This document shows positions 7,717 to 16,288 of a stretch of 64,000 bases of DNA, piece after piece. Positions within the stretch are counted from its first letter, which is position 1. Each line of letters opens with the position of its first letter. Both the position numbers and the translations under genes were made by a program. The notes below the pieces were generated by a model that did not search any database, was not told the origin of the DNA, and was given only the letters and a program-made list of their open reading frames with translations. Source of the DNA: CAWAYH01 sp963786195 (GTDB taxonomy: Bacteria > Acidobacteriota > Vicinamibacteria > Vicinamibacterales > 2-12-FULL-66-21); NCBI GenBank assembly GCA_963786195.1, contig CAWAYH010000006.1, positions 682,001 through 746,000 of the forward strand. The letters are read 5' to 3'.

Positions 7717-10176
7717 ATGCAGACCCTGTGGCAGGACTTTCGGTACGCGCTGCGCACGCTCGGCGGATCGCCCGGCTTCGCGCTGATTGCGCTCCTGACC
7801 CTCGCGCTCGGGATCGGCGCAACGACCGCGATCTTCAGCGCCGTGAACGCGGTGCTGCTGCGTCCGCTGCCGTACCGCGACTCCGGCCGGCTCGTGCTGA
7901 TCTGGAATCGCATGGTCAGCACCAATTTTCCGCACGCGCCCGTCGCCGCGCCGGACGTCGTGGACTTCCGCACGCAGGCGACGTCGTTCGAAGCGATCGC
8001 CGTGTCCAACAACGTGCCGGAAGTCGCGCTCACCGGCGAGGGCGACCCGGAACAGATCCGCATGGCGGGCGTGAGCGGGAACTTCTTCTCGACGCTCGGC
8101 GTCTCGCCGTTCATCGGCCGCGACTTCACGGCAGAGGACGATCCCGCGATCACCCCCGGGCCGCCGCAAGCGGGCGCGCCCCCGCTGCCGCCGGCGGCGA
8201 CGATTCTCAGCTACGAGCTCTGGCAGCGCCGCTTCGGCGGCGACGTCAACATCATCGACCGGACGATCACGATCGACGATCGGCCGCAGGTCGTGGTCGG
8301 CGTGATGCCGCGCGGGTTCAGGGTGCTGATGCCCGCGACGGCCGGCATGCCGGGAACGATCGACGCCTGGACGCCGCTGCGCCTCGAACTCTCGCGCCTG
8401 CCGCGAGACAACCAGTGGCTGCGCGTCGTCGGACGGTTGAAGCCCGACGTCACGGTGGCGCAGGCACAGGAGGAAATGAACCGCATCGCCGAGCGCCAGC
8501 GCGAGCAGTTCCAGTTTCACCGCAACATGGGCACGCACGTCGATCTCTTCCCGATGCAGGCGGACATCGTCAATCACGTGCGCCCGACGCTGCTGGCGCT
8601 GCTCGGGACGGTAGTCTTCGTGCTGCTCATCGCGTGCGCGAACGTGGCGAACCTGCTGCTCGCGCGGGCTTCGTCCAGGCGACGCGAGATGGCGATCCGC
8701 GCGGCGCTGGGCGCTGGGCCCGCCCGTATCGTGCGCCAGATGCTGACGGAAGGCCTCGTCCTCGCGATTGGCGGAGGCCTCGCCGGGCTCGTGCTCGCGC
8801 GTGCAGGCATCGAGGCGCTGGTAGCGCTCAAGCCGGCGGATCTGCCACGCGCCGACGGCATCGCCATCGACGGGACCGTCCTCGGCTTCACGTTGATCGT
8901 GTCGGTACTGGCCGCGCTGACGTTTGCCGCCGGCCCCGCCATGGCCGTGATCGCACCGGTCACCGACCTCCTGAACGATCGCAACACCGGCCGCCGCCGC
9001 AGCAGCTTCGGCGGTGCGTTCGTGGTCGTCGAAGTGGCGCTGTCGCTCGTGCTGCTCATCGGCGCCGGCCTGATGATCCGGAGCTTCCAGCAGCTCGCGC
9101 GCGTCGAGCCGGGGTTCCAGGCGCAACACGTCCTGACGCTCAACCTGTCGCTTCCGTTTCCGCGATACCCGGAGCCCGAAGCCCGCTCGAGGTTCTTCGA
9201 GCAGGTCGAGTCACGCATCCAGGCGCTGCCCGGCGTCGAGCATGTCGGCGGCGTGTTTCCGATGCCACTGGGCGGCCGGCTGTGGACCGGTCCCTACGGG
9301 AAGGCGACCGATCCGGCCGACGCGTGGACGAAGAACGAAGCGAACTACCGGACCATCACGCCCGGGGACTTCGCCGCCATGCGGACGCGGCTGCTGCAGG
9401 GCCGCAGCTTCACGCCCGCCGAGAATCGCGAGAATTCCGAGGTGGTCGTCATCGATCGCCGGCTGGCCGAGCGCCTCTGGCCCGGAGCGAACCCGGTCGG
9501 CGAGCTGCTCGGCGTCGATCTCTTCGGGACGCGGACGATGCGCCGCGTGATCGGCGTGGTGGAACACATCCGCCACGAGACGATCGCGGCGGACAGCCGC
9601 GAGACCGTTTACATTCCGCACCGCGCGTTCCCGTTCCCGCCGTTGACGCTTGCGGTCAAGACGGCAGTCGACCCCGCATCCCTGACCGAAGCCATCGTGC
9701 GGGAGGTGCACGCCATCGACCCGAAGCTGGCGGTCTACGGCATCAGGACGCTGGACACCTATGTCGAGCGATCGCTGGCGCCCACGCGCTTCGCGATGAC
9801 GCTGATGGGCGCGTTCGCGATCGTCGCCGTGATGCTCGCCGCGATCGGCCTGTATGGTGTCCTCTCGTACACGGTCGGTCAGCGAACGCACGAGATCGGC
9901 GTGCGGATGGCCCTCGGCGCCGCGCGCCACACCGTGCTGGAGATGATCGTCGGCCGCGGCATAGGACTGGCCGCGCTCGGCATCGGGATCGGCGCGATAG
10001 CGGCGCTCGGCCTGACGAAGGCCATCGCCGACCTGCTGTACGACGTCTCGCCCACGGACCCCGTCACGTTCGCCGCCGTCGCCGCGTTCCTGTTTGCGGT
10101 CGTGCTCCTGGCGTGCCTCGTGCCCGCCTACCGGGCCACGCGGGTCGATCCCCTGGTGTCGATGCGGACTGAGTGA
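7717..10176 (+). CDS. ADOP-type ABC transporter permease (MacB/FtsX superfamily)
   Basis: 819 residues, intact. The N-terminus (WQDFRYALRTLGGSPGFALI) and the following helix (ALLTLALGIGATTAIFSAVN) are the signature of acidobacterial duplicated orphan permeases. A MacB-like periplasmic domain (about 50-270) is followed by an FtsX triplet of helices (LLALLGTVVFVLLIACANVANLL, then a second and third near 370-400), a second periplasmic domain and a C-terminal FtsX repeat (TLMGAFAIVAVMLAAIGLYG ... AFLFAVVLLACLVPAYRATR VDPL). No ATPase gene is adjacent, as usual for this family. The role is unknown; it may be a mechanotransmission-type exporter of peptides or lipoproteins. Confidence 0.9.
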   Translation: MQTLWQDFRYALRTLGGSPGFALIALLTLALGIGATTAIFSAVNAVLLRPLPYRDSGRLVLIWNRMVSTNFPHAPVAAPDVVDFRTQATSFEAIAVSNNVPEVALTGEGDPEQIRMAGVSGNFFSTLGVSPFIGRDFTAEDDPAITPGPPQAGAPPLPPAATILSYELWQRRFGGDVNIIDRTITIDDRPQVVVGVMPRGFRVLMPATAGMPGTIDAWTPLRLELSRLPRDNQWLRVVGRLKPDVTVAQAQEEMNRIAERQREQFQFHRNMGTHVDLFPMQADIVNHVRPTLLALLGTVVFVLLIACANVANLLLARASSRRREMAIRAALGAGPARIVRQMLTEGLVLAIGGGLAGLVLARAGIEALVALKPADLPRADGIAIDGTVLGFTLIVSVLAALTFAAGPAMAVIAPVTDLLNDRNTGRRRSSFGGAFVVVEVALSLVLLIGAGLMIRSFQQLARVEPGFQAQHVLTLNLSLPFPRYPEPEARSRFFEQVESRIQALPGVEHVGGVFPMPLGGRLWTGPYGKATDPADAWTKNEANYRTITPGDFAAMRTRLLQGRSFTPAENRENSEVVVIDRRLAERLWPGANPVGELLGVDLFGTRTMRRVIGVVEHIRHETIAADSRETVYIPHRAFPFPPLTLAVKTAVDPASLTEAIVREVHAIDPKLAVYGIRTLDTYVERSLAPTRFAMTLMGAFAIVAVMLAAIGLYGVLSYTVGQRTHEIGVRMALGAARHTVLEMIVGRGIGLAALGIGIGAIAALGLTKAIADLLYDVSPTDPVTFAAVAAFLFAVVLLACLVPAYRATRVDPLVSMRTE

Positions 10177-10294
10177 AGTCCCCGAGACTCCCCACAAATC
10201 ACCGCCGCAGAGGTCAGCGCGAGCGTCGGCCGGCAGACCAAGCACGCACAACGCTGCCAGGACCAAAGGGTATCGTGTCTTCCTCATTGTGCCC

Positions 10295-11308
10295 TCATCG
10301 GTCGGCTAACGGCGTCGGAGGAAAGTCGAACACCGTCCCCCCCCTGGTATCGTTTGCGTCACGCTGAACGGCGCGCCACGACAAGTCTGGTAGGGCGCGC
10401 ACCAGCTCTGCGCGAGCGTCAAGGACCAGCTCGGCAAGCTGTTGGCGAGCCGCTAGCGAAAAACGTCCCTCTGCGACGAACAAAGATCTGAGGGCATCCA
10501 CCTTCGCAGTCGTACGAGTCGCTAGAGCGAGCACAAGCTGAATATCCGAGACGGGCATCGGCATGTGGTGCCGCTGCTGCACGACGAGATACTCTTTAGC
10601 GAATGTATCGGCGTCCGTCATGTACTCACGCGCGGCATGAGCTGTGAACCTGAAGTGGGCCTCCCAGTAGATCGAATCCGGGATAAGATCGGGACGTAAA
10701 CTGCCAGTGACCGATGCTTGGCACCTCCGGCTGCCCGCGGCATCGGAAGCGACGCTACCGATACGCCCCAAGCTGTACGTTGCGCCGGCTCGCGCTCGCT
10801 GTACCCATGCACTGACCTTCTTGTAGTCTGGCAGCGTCAGATCTCTGATGAGTCCGTCACGACCCTCCAGCGAGGCTTCGGCGAGAGCCGCGTCGGTCTG
10901 AGACGGAGGGCGGTACTTGAAATGTGAAACCGTCGTTGCCGCCACTGCTCTGTCTCCGCGCTGGAGCTGCACGATTTTCGAGAGTGTTCGGGCCGTAACG
11001 GACTCGATCTGCAGGAAAGCCTTGGCCTCGACTTGAAGCTCCTCGGCGAGCCGCTGCGGGCTCTTGCCAGAGCCAGCCGCATCCCAGAGTGCACGCCACG
11101 CCAGACCGTCTGGGACGAGCTCCGGGAACTGGCTTCCATCCAGCGTCGCAACGCACGGTTCCGCTACGCCACGCGGGTTCACGCTTGCTCTCATCGCGCC
11201 GAACTGGAGTAGAACTGAGAAAACAGCTAGCGACAACAAACCCGGCCCGCTCAGGAATCTGCCATGTCGCCGGCACGAGGTTGACATCCGCTCGGTCACG
11301 TGGCTCAT
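10295..11308 (-). CDS. Hypothetical secreted protein
   Basis: 337 residues with a hydrophobic N-terminal segment (LSGPGLLSLAVFSVLLQFGA) that looks like a signal peptide or anchor after a basic leader. The rest is mostly helical in appearance and carries no motif I recognise. ATG positions further in (codon 8, ERMSTSC) are alternative starts. Codon use is less GC3-biased than in neighbours, hinting at a different origin. The gene is convergent with the ADOP permease and separated from it by 118 bases. Confidence 0.55.
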   Translation of the reverse strand: MSHVTERMSTSCRRHGRFLSGPGLLSLAVFSVLLQFGAMRASVNPRGVAEPCVATLDGSQFPELVPDGLAWRALWDAAGSGKSPQRLAEELQVEAKAFLQIESVTARTLSKIVQLQRGDRAVAATTVSHFKYRPPSQTDAALAEASLEGRDGLIRDLTLPDYKKVSAWVQRARAGATYSLGRIGSVASDAAGSRRCQASVTGSLRPDLIPDSIYWEAHFRFTAHAAREYMTDADTFAKEYLVVQQRHHMPMPVSDIQLVLALATRTTAKVDALRSLFVAEGRFSLAARQQLAELVLDARAELVRALPDLSWRAVQRDANDTRGGTVFDFPPTPLADR

Positions 11309-11855
11309 GCGACCCCCCGTGCCTCAAAGCGATCGGTGATCGGCCCTACGCACGAATGAGGATGAGAGAACTGCCCAGTTAGAATGGATCTGCGGGCACG
11401 GAAGTGGCGTGTGCCCCGAGAAGCGAAGGGGATTGTTGAAGCGGTCGACCTGAGAAATCGGACCGTTCACCTGAATTTCCCGGTGCGCAGCCGATGCGAA
11501 GATACCCGCCCCGATGAGGTCTGTCAAGTGAAGATCTTTGTCAAACGCGCGTCACTCCTCGTTCGGCGCGATGACCTACGAACCTCCGACGCCTCCGACT
11601 CCACACCCTCATTGAAGGGGTGCCGCGCGACGACCGCTATCGCTCACCCCGACCGGTGCCCAAGGCGCCGGGTTCTATGCCCGCCTCAACACGCGAGCCC
11701 ACCGACCGGCCTACTCGCCCAGCCTCGAGGCGACGCTCCGTGCCTCCCGCCCATTCGATCGGGTTGATGCGGCCACGCCAATTTCTTGCAGGAAGCCAAA
11801 CTTGCTGCCTGAGAACTCTGACTCAATCACTCCACAATTCCCTGGTGCAAGACTG
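11309..11855. other. Intergenic stretch without a convincing gene
   Basis: Only short frames occur here. One on the plus strand (11384-11767) has no homologous-looking segment and poor codon bias, and a proline-rich stretch near 11570-11700 is broken by stops. I see no repeat, RNA or clear promoter. It may be decayed coding DNA. Confidence 0.35.
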
Positions 11856-12752
11856 CTAGTGCCGCGCGAAGAACTGCAGCACGGCCTTGTTGAAGTCCAC
11901 CGGGTTGTCGAAGGTCATCGCGTGCCCGGCTTTCGGGATGACCTGCAGCCGGCTCCCGGCAATGCACTTCACGACGGCGCTGTTGGTCGCCGTGAAGAAC
12001 GGCGGCGTGTTCGCGCCGCCCACGACGAGCGTCGGAGCCTTGATCTTGCTCAGCATCTCGCAGGACACGGTCGGCTCGGACGAGGCGAAGAGCACCGGCA
12101 GCGTCCTGGCGTTGTCGAGCAGGATCTCCCGAAACGCGGCCGGCAGTTTGTCGAAGCTTCCCGGACCCTGATTCGTCACGAGCTCTGCGAGAAGCCTGGT
12201 CGCGCCGACCGCATCTCCTTTTTGCACGGCGGCGAACATCGGCTCGGCGCCCTTGTTCCACGCGTCGAGCGCGGCTTTGTCCGCCGGTTTGTCGGCCAGC
12301 AGCGCGAAGAGCGCCGGTTCGGCAAGCGTCAGCGTGCGGACGAGCTTCGGACGATCGAGGGCGACGAGCGCGGCGATCAACCCCCCGTAGGAGAGGCCCA
12401 CGAGATGCACCGGGCCCGTCTTCAACCCGGCGATGAGATCGGCGAGATCCGAGGCGTGCGTCGTAGCCGAGTAGCTCTTCCCGTCATCGGGCCAGGCCCC
12501 GAGGCCGTGGTAACGAAACGTATATGAGATGAACCGGTGGCGTTCTGCCATCGCTTGACGCTGCGGGTCCCACAATCGCAGATCGGTGACCGCACCGTGC
12601 GCGAACACGACCGCGGTGCCCTTGCCTTCGTCGACGTAGGCGAGCCTGGCACCCTTCACGTCAAAGAAACGCGTTTGCGGCGCCTGAGCTCCGACGAGGA
12701 TCGTGAATCCGATCACGACGGTTGCGACAATCGCAGTACGTGTCAGCTTGAT
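11856..12752 (-). CDS. Secreted alpha/beta-hydrolase (start codon ATC or frame problem)
   Basis: The product has a signal-like segment (KLTRTAIVATVVIGFTILVG) and an alpha/beta-hydrolase fold: oxyanion region FAHGAVTDLRLWD, nucleophile elbow GLSYGG, acid in the PTLVVGGANTP region and catalytic histidine in PKAGHAMTFDN. The best Shine-Dalgarno (AGGGAG) lies six bases before an ATC codon at 12752-12750 that precedes AAG CTG, exactly where a start is expected. No ATG, GTG or TTG occurs in frame there. The next canonical start is GTG 12716, which would cut the signal peptide, and a start at 12866 would run into the upstream gene. The product could be an esterase or lactonase; the substrate is unknown. 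Confidence 0.7.
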   Translation of the reverse strand: MKLTRTAIVATVVIGFTILVGAQAPQTRFFDVKGARLAYVDEGKGTAVVFAHGAVTDLRLWDPQRQAMAERHRFISYTFRYHGLGAWPDDGKSYSATTHASDLADLIAGLKTGPVHLVGLSYGGLIAALVALDRPKLVRTLTLAEPALFALLADKPADKAALDAWNKGAEPMFAAVQKGDAVGATRLLAELVTNQGPGSFDKLPAAFREILLDNARTLPVLFASSEPTVSCEMLSKIKAPTLVVGGANTPPFFTATNSAVVKCIAGSRLQVIPKAGHAMTFDNPVDFNKAVLQFFARH

Positions 12753-12760
12753 TGACTTCT

Positions 12761-12788
12761 CCCTTGTCCCTTGTCCCTTGTCCCTTGC
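12761..12788. repeat. Tandem heptamer CCCTTGT x4
   Basis: Three perfect CCCTTGT units and a fourth CCCTTGC sit between the M29-like stop and the hydrolase ribosome-binding site; on the minus strand this reads (ACAAGGG)n and supplies the AGGGAG-like site. Confidence 0.8.
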
Positions 12789-13964
12789 TACGGCAGCACC
12801 AACCGACCGTCCTTGACCACTACCGTCTCCCCCGCCGCGATGGTGGCGTCGGTGATGTAGAACCACGCTTCGAGCGACGAACGATTGGGGCCACCGGACT
12901 CCCAGTTGTCGCCCAGCGCGATGCGCAGGACGCCGGCGCCATATCCGTAGTACGGCGGCTGACGCCCGGGGCCGGTCGCGGGCAGCTTCGGGTTCATCCC
13001 GATCACCATCTCCGCCACGCGATCCTTGTCGCCGGTTTCGCTGCCCCAGGCGGCGGTGACCTCCGCCTGCCCTGACGTCGCCGTGACGTTCACGACCCTG
13101 CCCTGCTTGAACTCGAACGTGACCTGCTGCCCACCGCCCCAGGCTGGAACGGTCAGCCGGCCCTCGGCGCTGCCCACGTCGGGGACGAACCGCAGCGCCC
13201 CGGCGGGCAGCTCCATCTCGCGATCGCGCACCGATCGCGCCTGGTTCGCGCGCGCGCGATCGAGCCGGCCGTCATTCTTGTGGATCCAGGAGTCCTGGGT
13301 GACGCGGACCTGCAGATCGGTGCCGGCGGGCGTCGTGATGCGCAGCTCGCGTCCTCGCATCTGCGCGATCATCCGATCCTGATGCGCGGAGAGCGCCGCG
13401 TAGTCCACGTCCAGTGCGGCCGTATAGATCCGGCTGAGTTCGTCGACGTCCGCCTGCGAGAGCTGATTGAGGCCCTGCACCCAATGAAAGTGCAGGCCGC
13501 GGGCTTTCGTGCCTTCGACCAGGTGTTCCAGAGGGCGCCAGTCTCCACGCTCCGATCCAGTCCCGAACCGGTACGGCAGCCACATGAAGATGTCGGCCTG
13601 CTCGTACAGCGAGCGCATCGCGCGGTCCGACTGGCGCTTGAACTCGGCATCCGTCGCTCGCGGACGCGCGGCGGATCGTCGGGTGATCGTGTCTGGACCC
13701 GTCGAAGAGGATGGTTCCGAGCTCGATGGCTTTGGCCTCGAGCAGTTCAGCACGAATGGCGTCGAGGAATTCGGGGTAGTAGCTCGGATCCGCCATCAGC
13801 ACGACTTTCTCGTACGGCTGGACGGCAAACAGGTCCCGGGCGACGAAACGGGCCCAGCGCGCGAAGTCAAAGGGAGGCAGGGTCTTCGATGCCGCACCCG
13901 GGCTCTGTTGGCCGGTGGCGATACTGCACGCCAAGGCCAGAACAATCGAAGCCCGAGCGATCAT
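12788..13964 (-). CDS. M29-family (thermophilic metallo-aminopeptidase) -like secreted protein, one +1 frameshift
   Basis: The N-terminal frame starts at ATG 13964 with a signal peptide (IARASIVLALACSIATGQQ) and continues to about 13695 (ELGTILFDG). The frame then shifts by +1 to RRSAARPRATDAEFKRQ and runs to the stop at 12788. Length minus one is 392 codons. Later segments resemble M29 aminopeptidases: RELRITTPAGTDLQVRV, SAEGRLTVPAWGGG, EMVIGMNPKL and LRIALGDN...GGPNRSSLEAWF. The histidines normally found in HIALG and near the final SxLH motif seem replaced by Arg and Glu, so activity is doubtful. It sits between the AbrB-type gene and the hydrolase on one strand, probably one operon. Confidence 0.55.
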
Positions 13965-13981
13965 GGGAGTGCTTTCAGGCG

Positions 13982-14173
13982 TCAGGCGGTCTGCCGGCGG
14001 CTCGCGCGCGGCCGGCGCACGGCGCGAGGCCGTCGCCCGGTCCCGCTCGCCACGATCTCGACCTTGCGGCCCGTGAGGCGGATTTCGACGTCAGTCCCCG
14101 GCTCCAGCGCCGCCGCTTCGCGCAGCGAACGTGGAATGACGATCCGACCGGCGCGATCGATTGTGGTTCTGAT
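13982..14173 (-). CDS. AbrB/MazE/SpoVT-type DNA-binding protein (antitoxin-like), start unclear
   Basis: This frame is too short for most callers. From 14173 it reads IRTTIDRAGRIVIPRSLREA followed by ALEPGTDVEIRLTGRKVEIV, the swapped-hairpin AbrB/MazE fold (dimeric, DNA-binding), then an Arg-rich tail to the stop at 13982, about 63 residues. Upstream in frame is a TAG, so the only start position is ATC 14173, with AGGA seven bases before it. Alternatively ATG 14181 starts the gene and an indel follows in the next six bases. No toxin gene is adjacent; the M29-like gene follows after 17 bases. It could be a transcriptional autoregulator of this operon. Confidence 0.6.
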   Translation of the reverse strand: MRTTIDRAGRIVIPRSLREAAALEPGTDVEIRLTGRKVEIVASGTGRRPRAVRRPRASRRQTA

Positions 14174-14319
14174 GGCGCCATCCTACCACTCTTCGCCATC
14201 GGAGGGTGCTGAAGGTGCTGAGGGTGACTTCTGTCACCCGGTTCGGGTGATGAGCCGCACTACCGCCAGTGTCGGCCCGGCCTCATATTTCCCCGCAGGC
14301 AGAACGAAGGAGGCCACAG

Positions 14320-15237
14320 ATGATTGCGGAACTGCGGGGGGTCACCAAACGATACGGGTCGGTCGTCGCGCTGAACGACCTGACGCTGGAACTGCAGGGC
14401 GGCAGGGTCACCGCCATCCTCGGCCCGAACGGCGCGGGCAAGACGACGGCCGTGCGGCTCTTGATGGGGCTGACGCGGCCCACTCGGGGGACGGTCGCCC
14501 TGTTTGGCGCCGACCCGCGCTCCCCGGAAGCGCGCCGGCGGACGGGCGTGATGCTGCAGGTCGCCAAGGTCCCCGAGACCCTGACGGTCCGCGATCACGT
14601 GGATCTCTTCTGCAGCTACTACCCCTCGCCGATGACCGTCGACGCCGCGCTCGCCGCGGCGGATCTCGTCGGCGTGGCCGATCGCAAGTACGGCGCGTTG
14701 TCGGGCGGGCAGCGGCAGCGCGTTCAGTTTGCCCTGGCTATTTGCGGCAACCCGGATTTGTTGTTTCTCGACGAGCCCACGGTCGGCCTCGACGTCGAAT
14801 CGCGGCGCGTGTTCTGGCAGCACGTGCGATACCTCGCCTCGATCGGCCGCACGATCGTGCTGACGACGCACTACCTGGAAGAAGCGGACGCGCTGGCGGA
14901 CCGGATCGTCATGATGCGGAACGGCGTCATCGTGGCCGACGGTCATCCGCGCGAAATCAAGTCCCGGGTCGCGTCACGGCGGATCCGGTGCGTCACCTCC
15001 CTGCTGCCCGCCGCGATTGAGACGCTCGACGGCGCCGGCAGCGTGAGGCGTGACGGCATGACGACGGAAATCGTCGCGAGCGATGCCGAGCGGGTCGTGC
15101 GTCAGCTGCTCGCGCGCGATCCCGGGCTGACGGCCCTCGAAGTCTCGGGAGCCGGGCTCGAAGAAGCGTTTCTGACGCTGACGTCCGGAGTCGAACCACA
15201 AGAAGAAGCGCTGCAGATGGCTGGAGGTGCGCGATGA
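14320..15237 (+). CDS. ABC-2 type exporter, ATP-binding subunit
   Basis: ATG 14320 follows GAAGGAGG with good spacing; the longer frame from 14269 lacks a ribosome site. About 305 residues. Walker A GPNGAGKT (35-42), signature LSGGQRQR (about 126), Walker B LLFLDEP (about 146) and switch histidine in LTTHYLEEAD are all intact. The C-terminal ~80 residues are the extra domain found in DrrA/CcmA-like exporters. The last codons overlap the start of the permease gene by 4 bases (ATGA), so the two form a coupled exporter. Likely substrates are drugs, lipids or antibiotics, but nothing here defines one. Confidence 0.93.
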   Translation: MIAELRGVTKRYGSVVALNDLTLELQGGRVTAILGPNGAGKTTAVRLLMGLTRPTRGTVALFGADPRSPEARRRTGVMLQVAKVPETLTVRDHVDLFCSYYPSPMTVDAALAAADLVGVADRKYGALSGGQRQRVQFALAICGNPDLLFLDEPTVGLDVESRRVFWQHVRYLASIGRTIVLTTHYLEEADALADRIVMMRNGVIVADGHPREIKSRVASRRIRCVTSLLPAAIETLDGAGSVRRDGMTTEIVASDAERVVRQLLARDPGLTALEVSGAGLEEAFLTLTSGVEPQEEALQMAGGAR

Positions 15238-16031
15238 ACGGCACGATCGCTCAAAGCATGGGCTGGTCCCCCGCGCGGACCTACGTACTGGAGACCAAGT
15301 ACGAATTCCTGAAGCTGATCCGGATGCCCGGGCAGGTCCTCCCGTCAATCCTGTTCCCGGCGATGTTCTACCTCCTCTTCGGCGTCGCCTTCGGATACGG
15401 CAACCGCGGTGTCGGAGGCGTCAGCATGGCCACCTATCTGCTGGCGACGTACGGCTCGTTCGGCGTCATCGGCGTCGCGCTGATGAATTTCGGCGTCACC
15501 GTCGCACTCGAGCGCGGTCAGGGCTGGATGATGCTCAAGCGCGCGAGCCCGATGCCGCCAATGGCGCTGTTTCTGGCCAAGCTGGTCATCTGTACCGTGT
15601 TCGCGGCCGTCGTCATGGCAGTCCTGGCGACGCTGGGCGTCACGCTGGCCGGCGTCTCGCTGCCGGCGGCGGCGTGGATCCGTCTTGCGACAACGCTCGT
15701 GCTGGGCGCGATACCATTCTGCGCGCTGGGGCTCGGCATCGGCTATCTCGCGGGACCAAACTCCGCGGTGCCGATCGTGAACCTGATCTACTTGCCGATG
15801 GGATTTCTCTCCGGCCTGTGGATTCCGGTCGAGGTGCTGCCGCCGTTCATCAAGGCCATCGCGCCGTTCCTTCCGGCGTACCACTTCGGCCAGCTGGCGC
15901 TGGGCGCGATCGGTGTCGGCGCAGGCATTCCGGCCTGGACGCACGTCGTTACGCTCGCTGGATTCACGCTCATTGGGCTCGGGTTGGCGTTTATCGGATA
16001 CAGACTGGACGAAGACAAATCTTACGGTTAA
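15234..16031 (+). CDS. ABC-2 type exporter, permease subunit
   Basis: 265 residues with six predicted membrane helices typical of ABC2_membrane proteins: ILFPAMFYLLFGVAFGYG, YLLATYGSFGVIGVALMNFG, ALFLAKLVICTVFAAVVMAV, then TTLVLGAIPFCALGLGIGYL, the conserved LPMGFLSGLWIPVEVLPPF and a final helix (VTLAGFTLIGLGLAFIGYRL). The start overlaps the ATPase stop (ATGA). The gene ends just before the unusual low-complexity spacer at 16036-16286. Confidence 0.92.
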   Translation: MNGTIAQSMGWSPARTYVLETKYEFLKLIRMPGQVLPSILFPAMFYLLFGVAFGYGNRGVGGVSMATYLLATYGSFGVIGVALMNFGVTVALERGQGWMMLKRASPMPPMALFLAKLVICTVFAAVVMAVLATLGVTLAGVSLPAAAWIRLATTLVLGAIPFCALGLGIGYLAGPNSAVPIVNLIYLPMGFLSGLWIPVEVLPPFIKAIAPFLPAYHFGQLALGAIGVGAGIPAWTHVVTLAGFTLIGLGLAFIGYRLDEDKSYG

Positions 16032-16035
16032 GTTC

Positions 16036-16286
16036 TGTTGTCGGTTTTTGGTTTTCGGTTTTTCGGTTTTTCGGTTGTTCGGTTGTTGGTTTTTGGTTGG
16101 TGCTTAGGTGCTGGTTTGCACGAAACCGAAACCGATAACCAACAACCGACAATCGACAATCAATAATTCAAACCGATAACCGATAACCGATAACCACAAC
16201 CGAGACCGAAAACCGAAACCAAAAACCAAAACCAAAAACCGAAACCAAAAACCAAAAACCGAAAACCCATAACCGACAACCGACAA
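16036..16286. repeat. Strand-asymmetric low-complexity repeat block (GGTTTTT/AACCGAT type)
   Basis: About 70 bases rich in G and T (repeats of GGTTTTT and CGGTTTTT) are followed by about 170 bases rich in A and C built from AACCGAT, ACCGACA and AACCAAAA units, including three tandem AACCGAT. The two halves are roughly complementary and could fold into one long imperfect hairpin. GC content is far below the surroundings. It fills the whole gap between the exporter and the amidohydrolase start at 16289. It has no unit/spacer structure, so it is not a CRISPR. Confidence 0.75.
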
Positions 16287-16288
16287 GA

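Noticed and set aside
7351..9129. 592-residue minus-strand frame
   Set aside because: Antisense to the intact ADOP permease and the repeat; composition is that of a shadow.
11384..11767. Possible 127-residue gene
   Set aside because: No signal, motif or codon bias, and the second half is proline/arginine shadow-like; not supported as a gene.
13982..14173. Complete toxin-antitoxin pair
   Set aside because: Only the AbrB-type half is present; neighbouring genes are an M29-like protein and an ABC exporter, not toxins.
16036..16286. CRISPR-like array
   Set aside because: Units are 7-8 bases without spacers of constant length; it is low-complexity DNA, and no cas genes are present.
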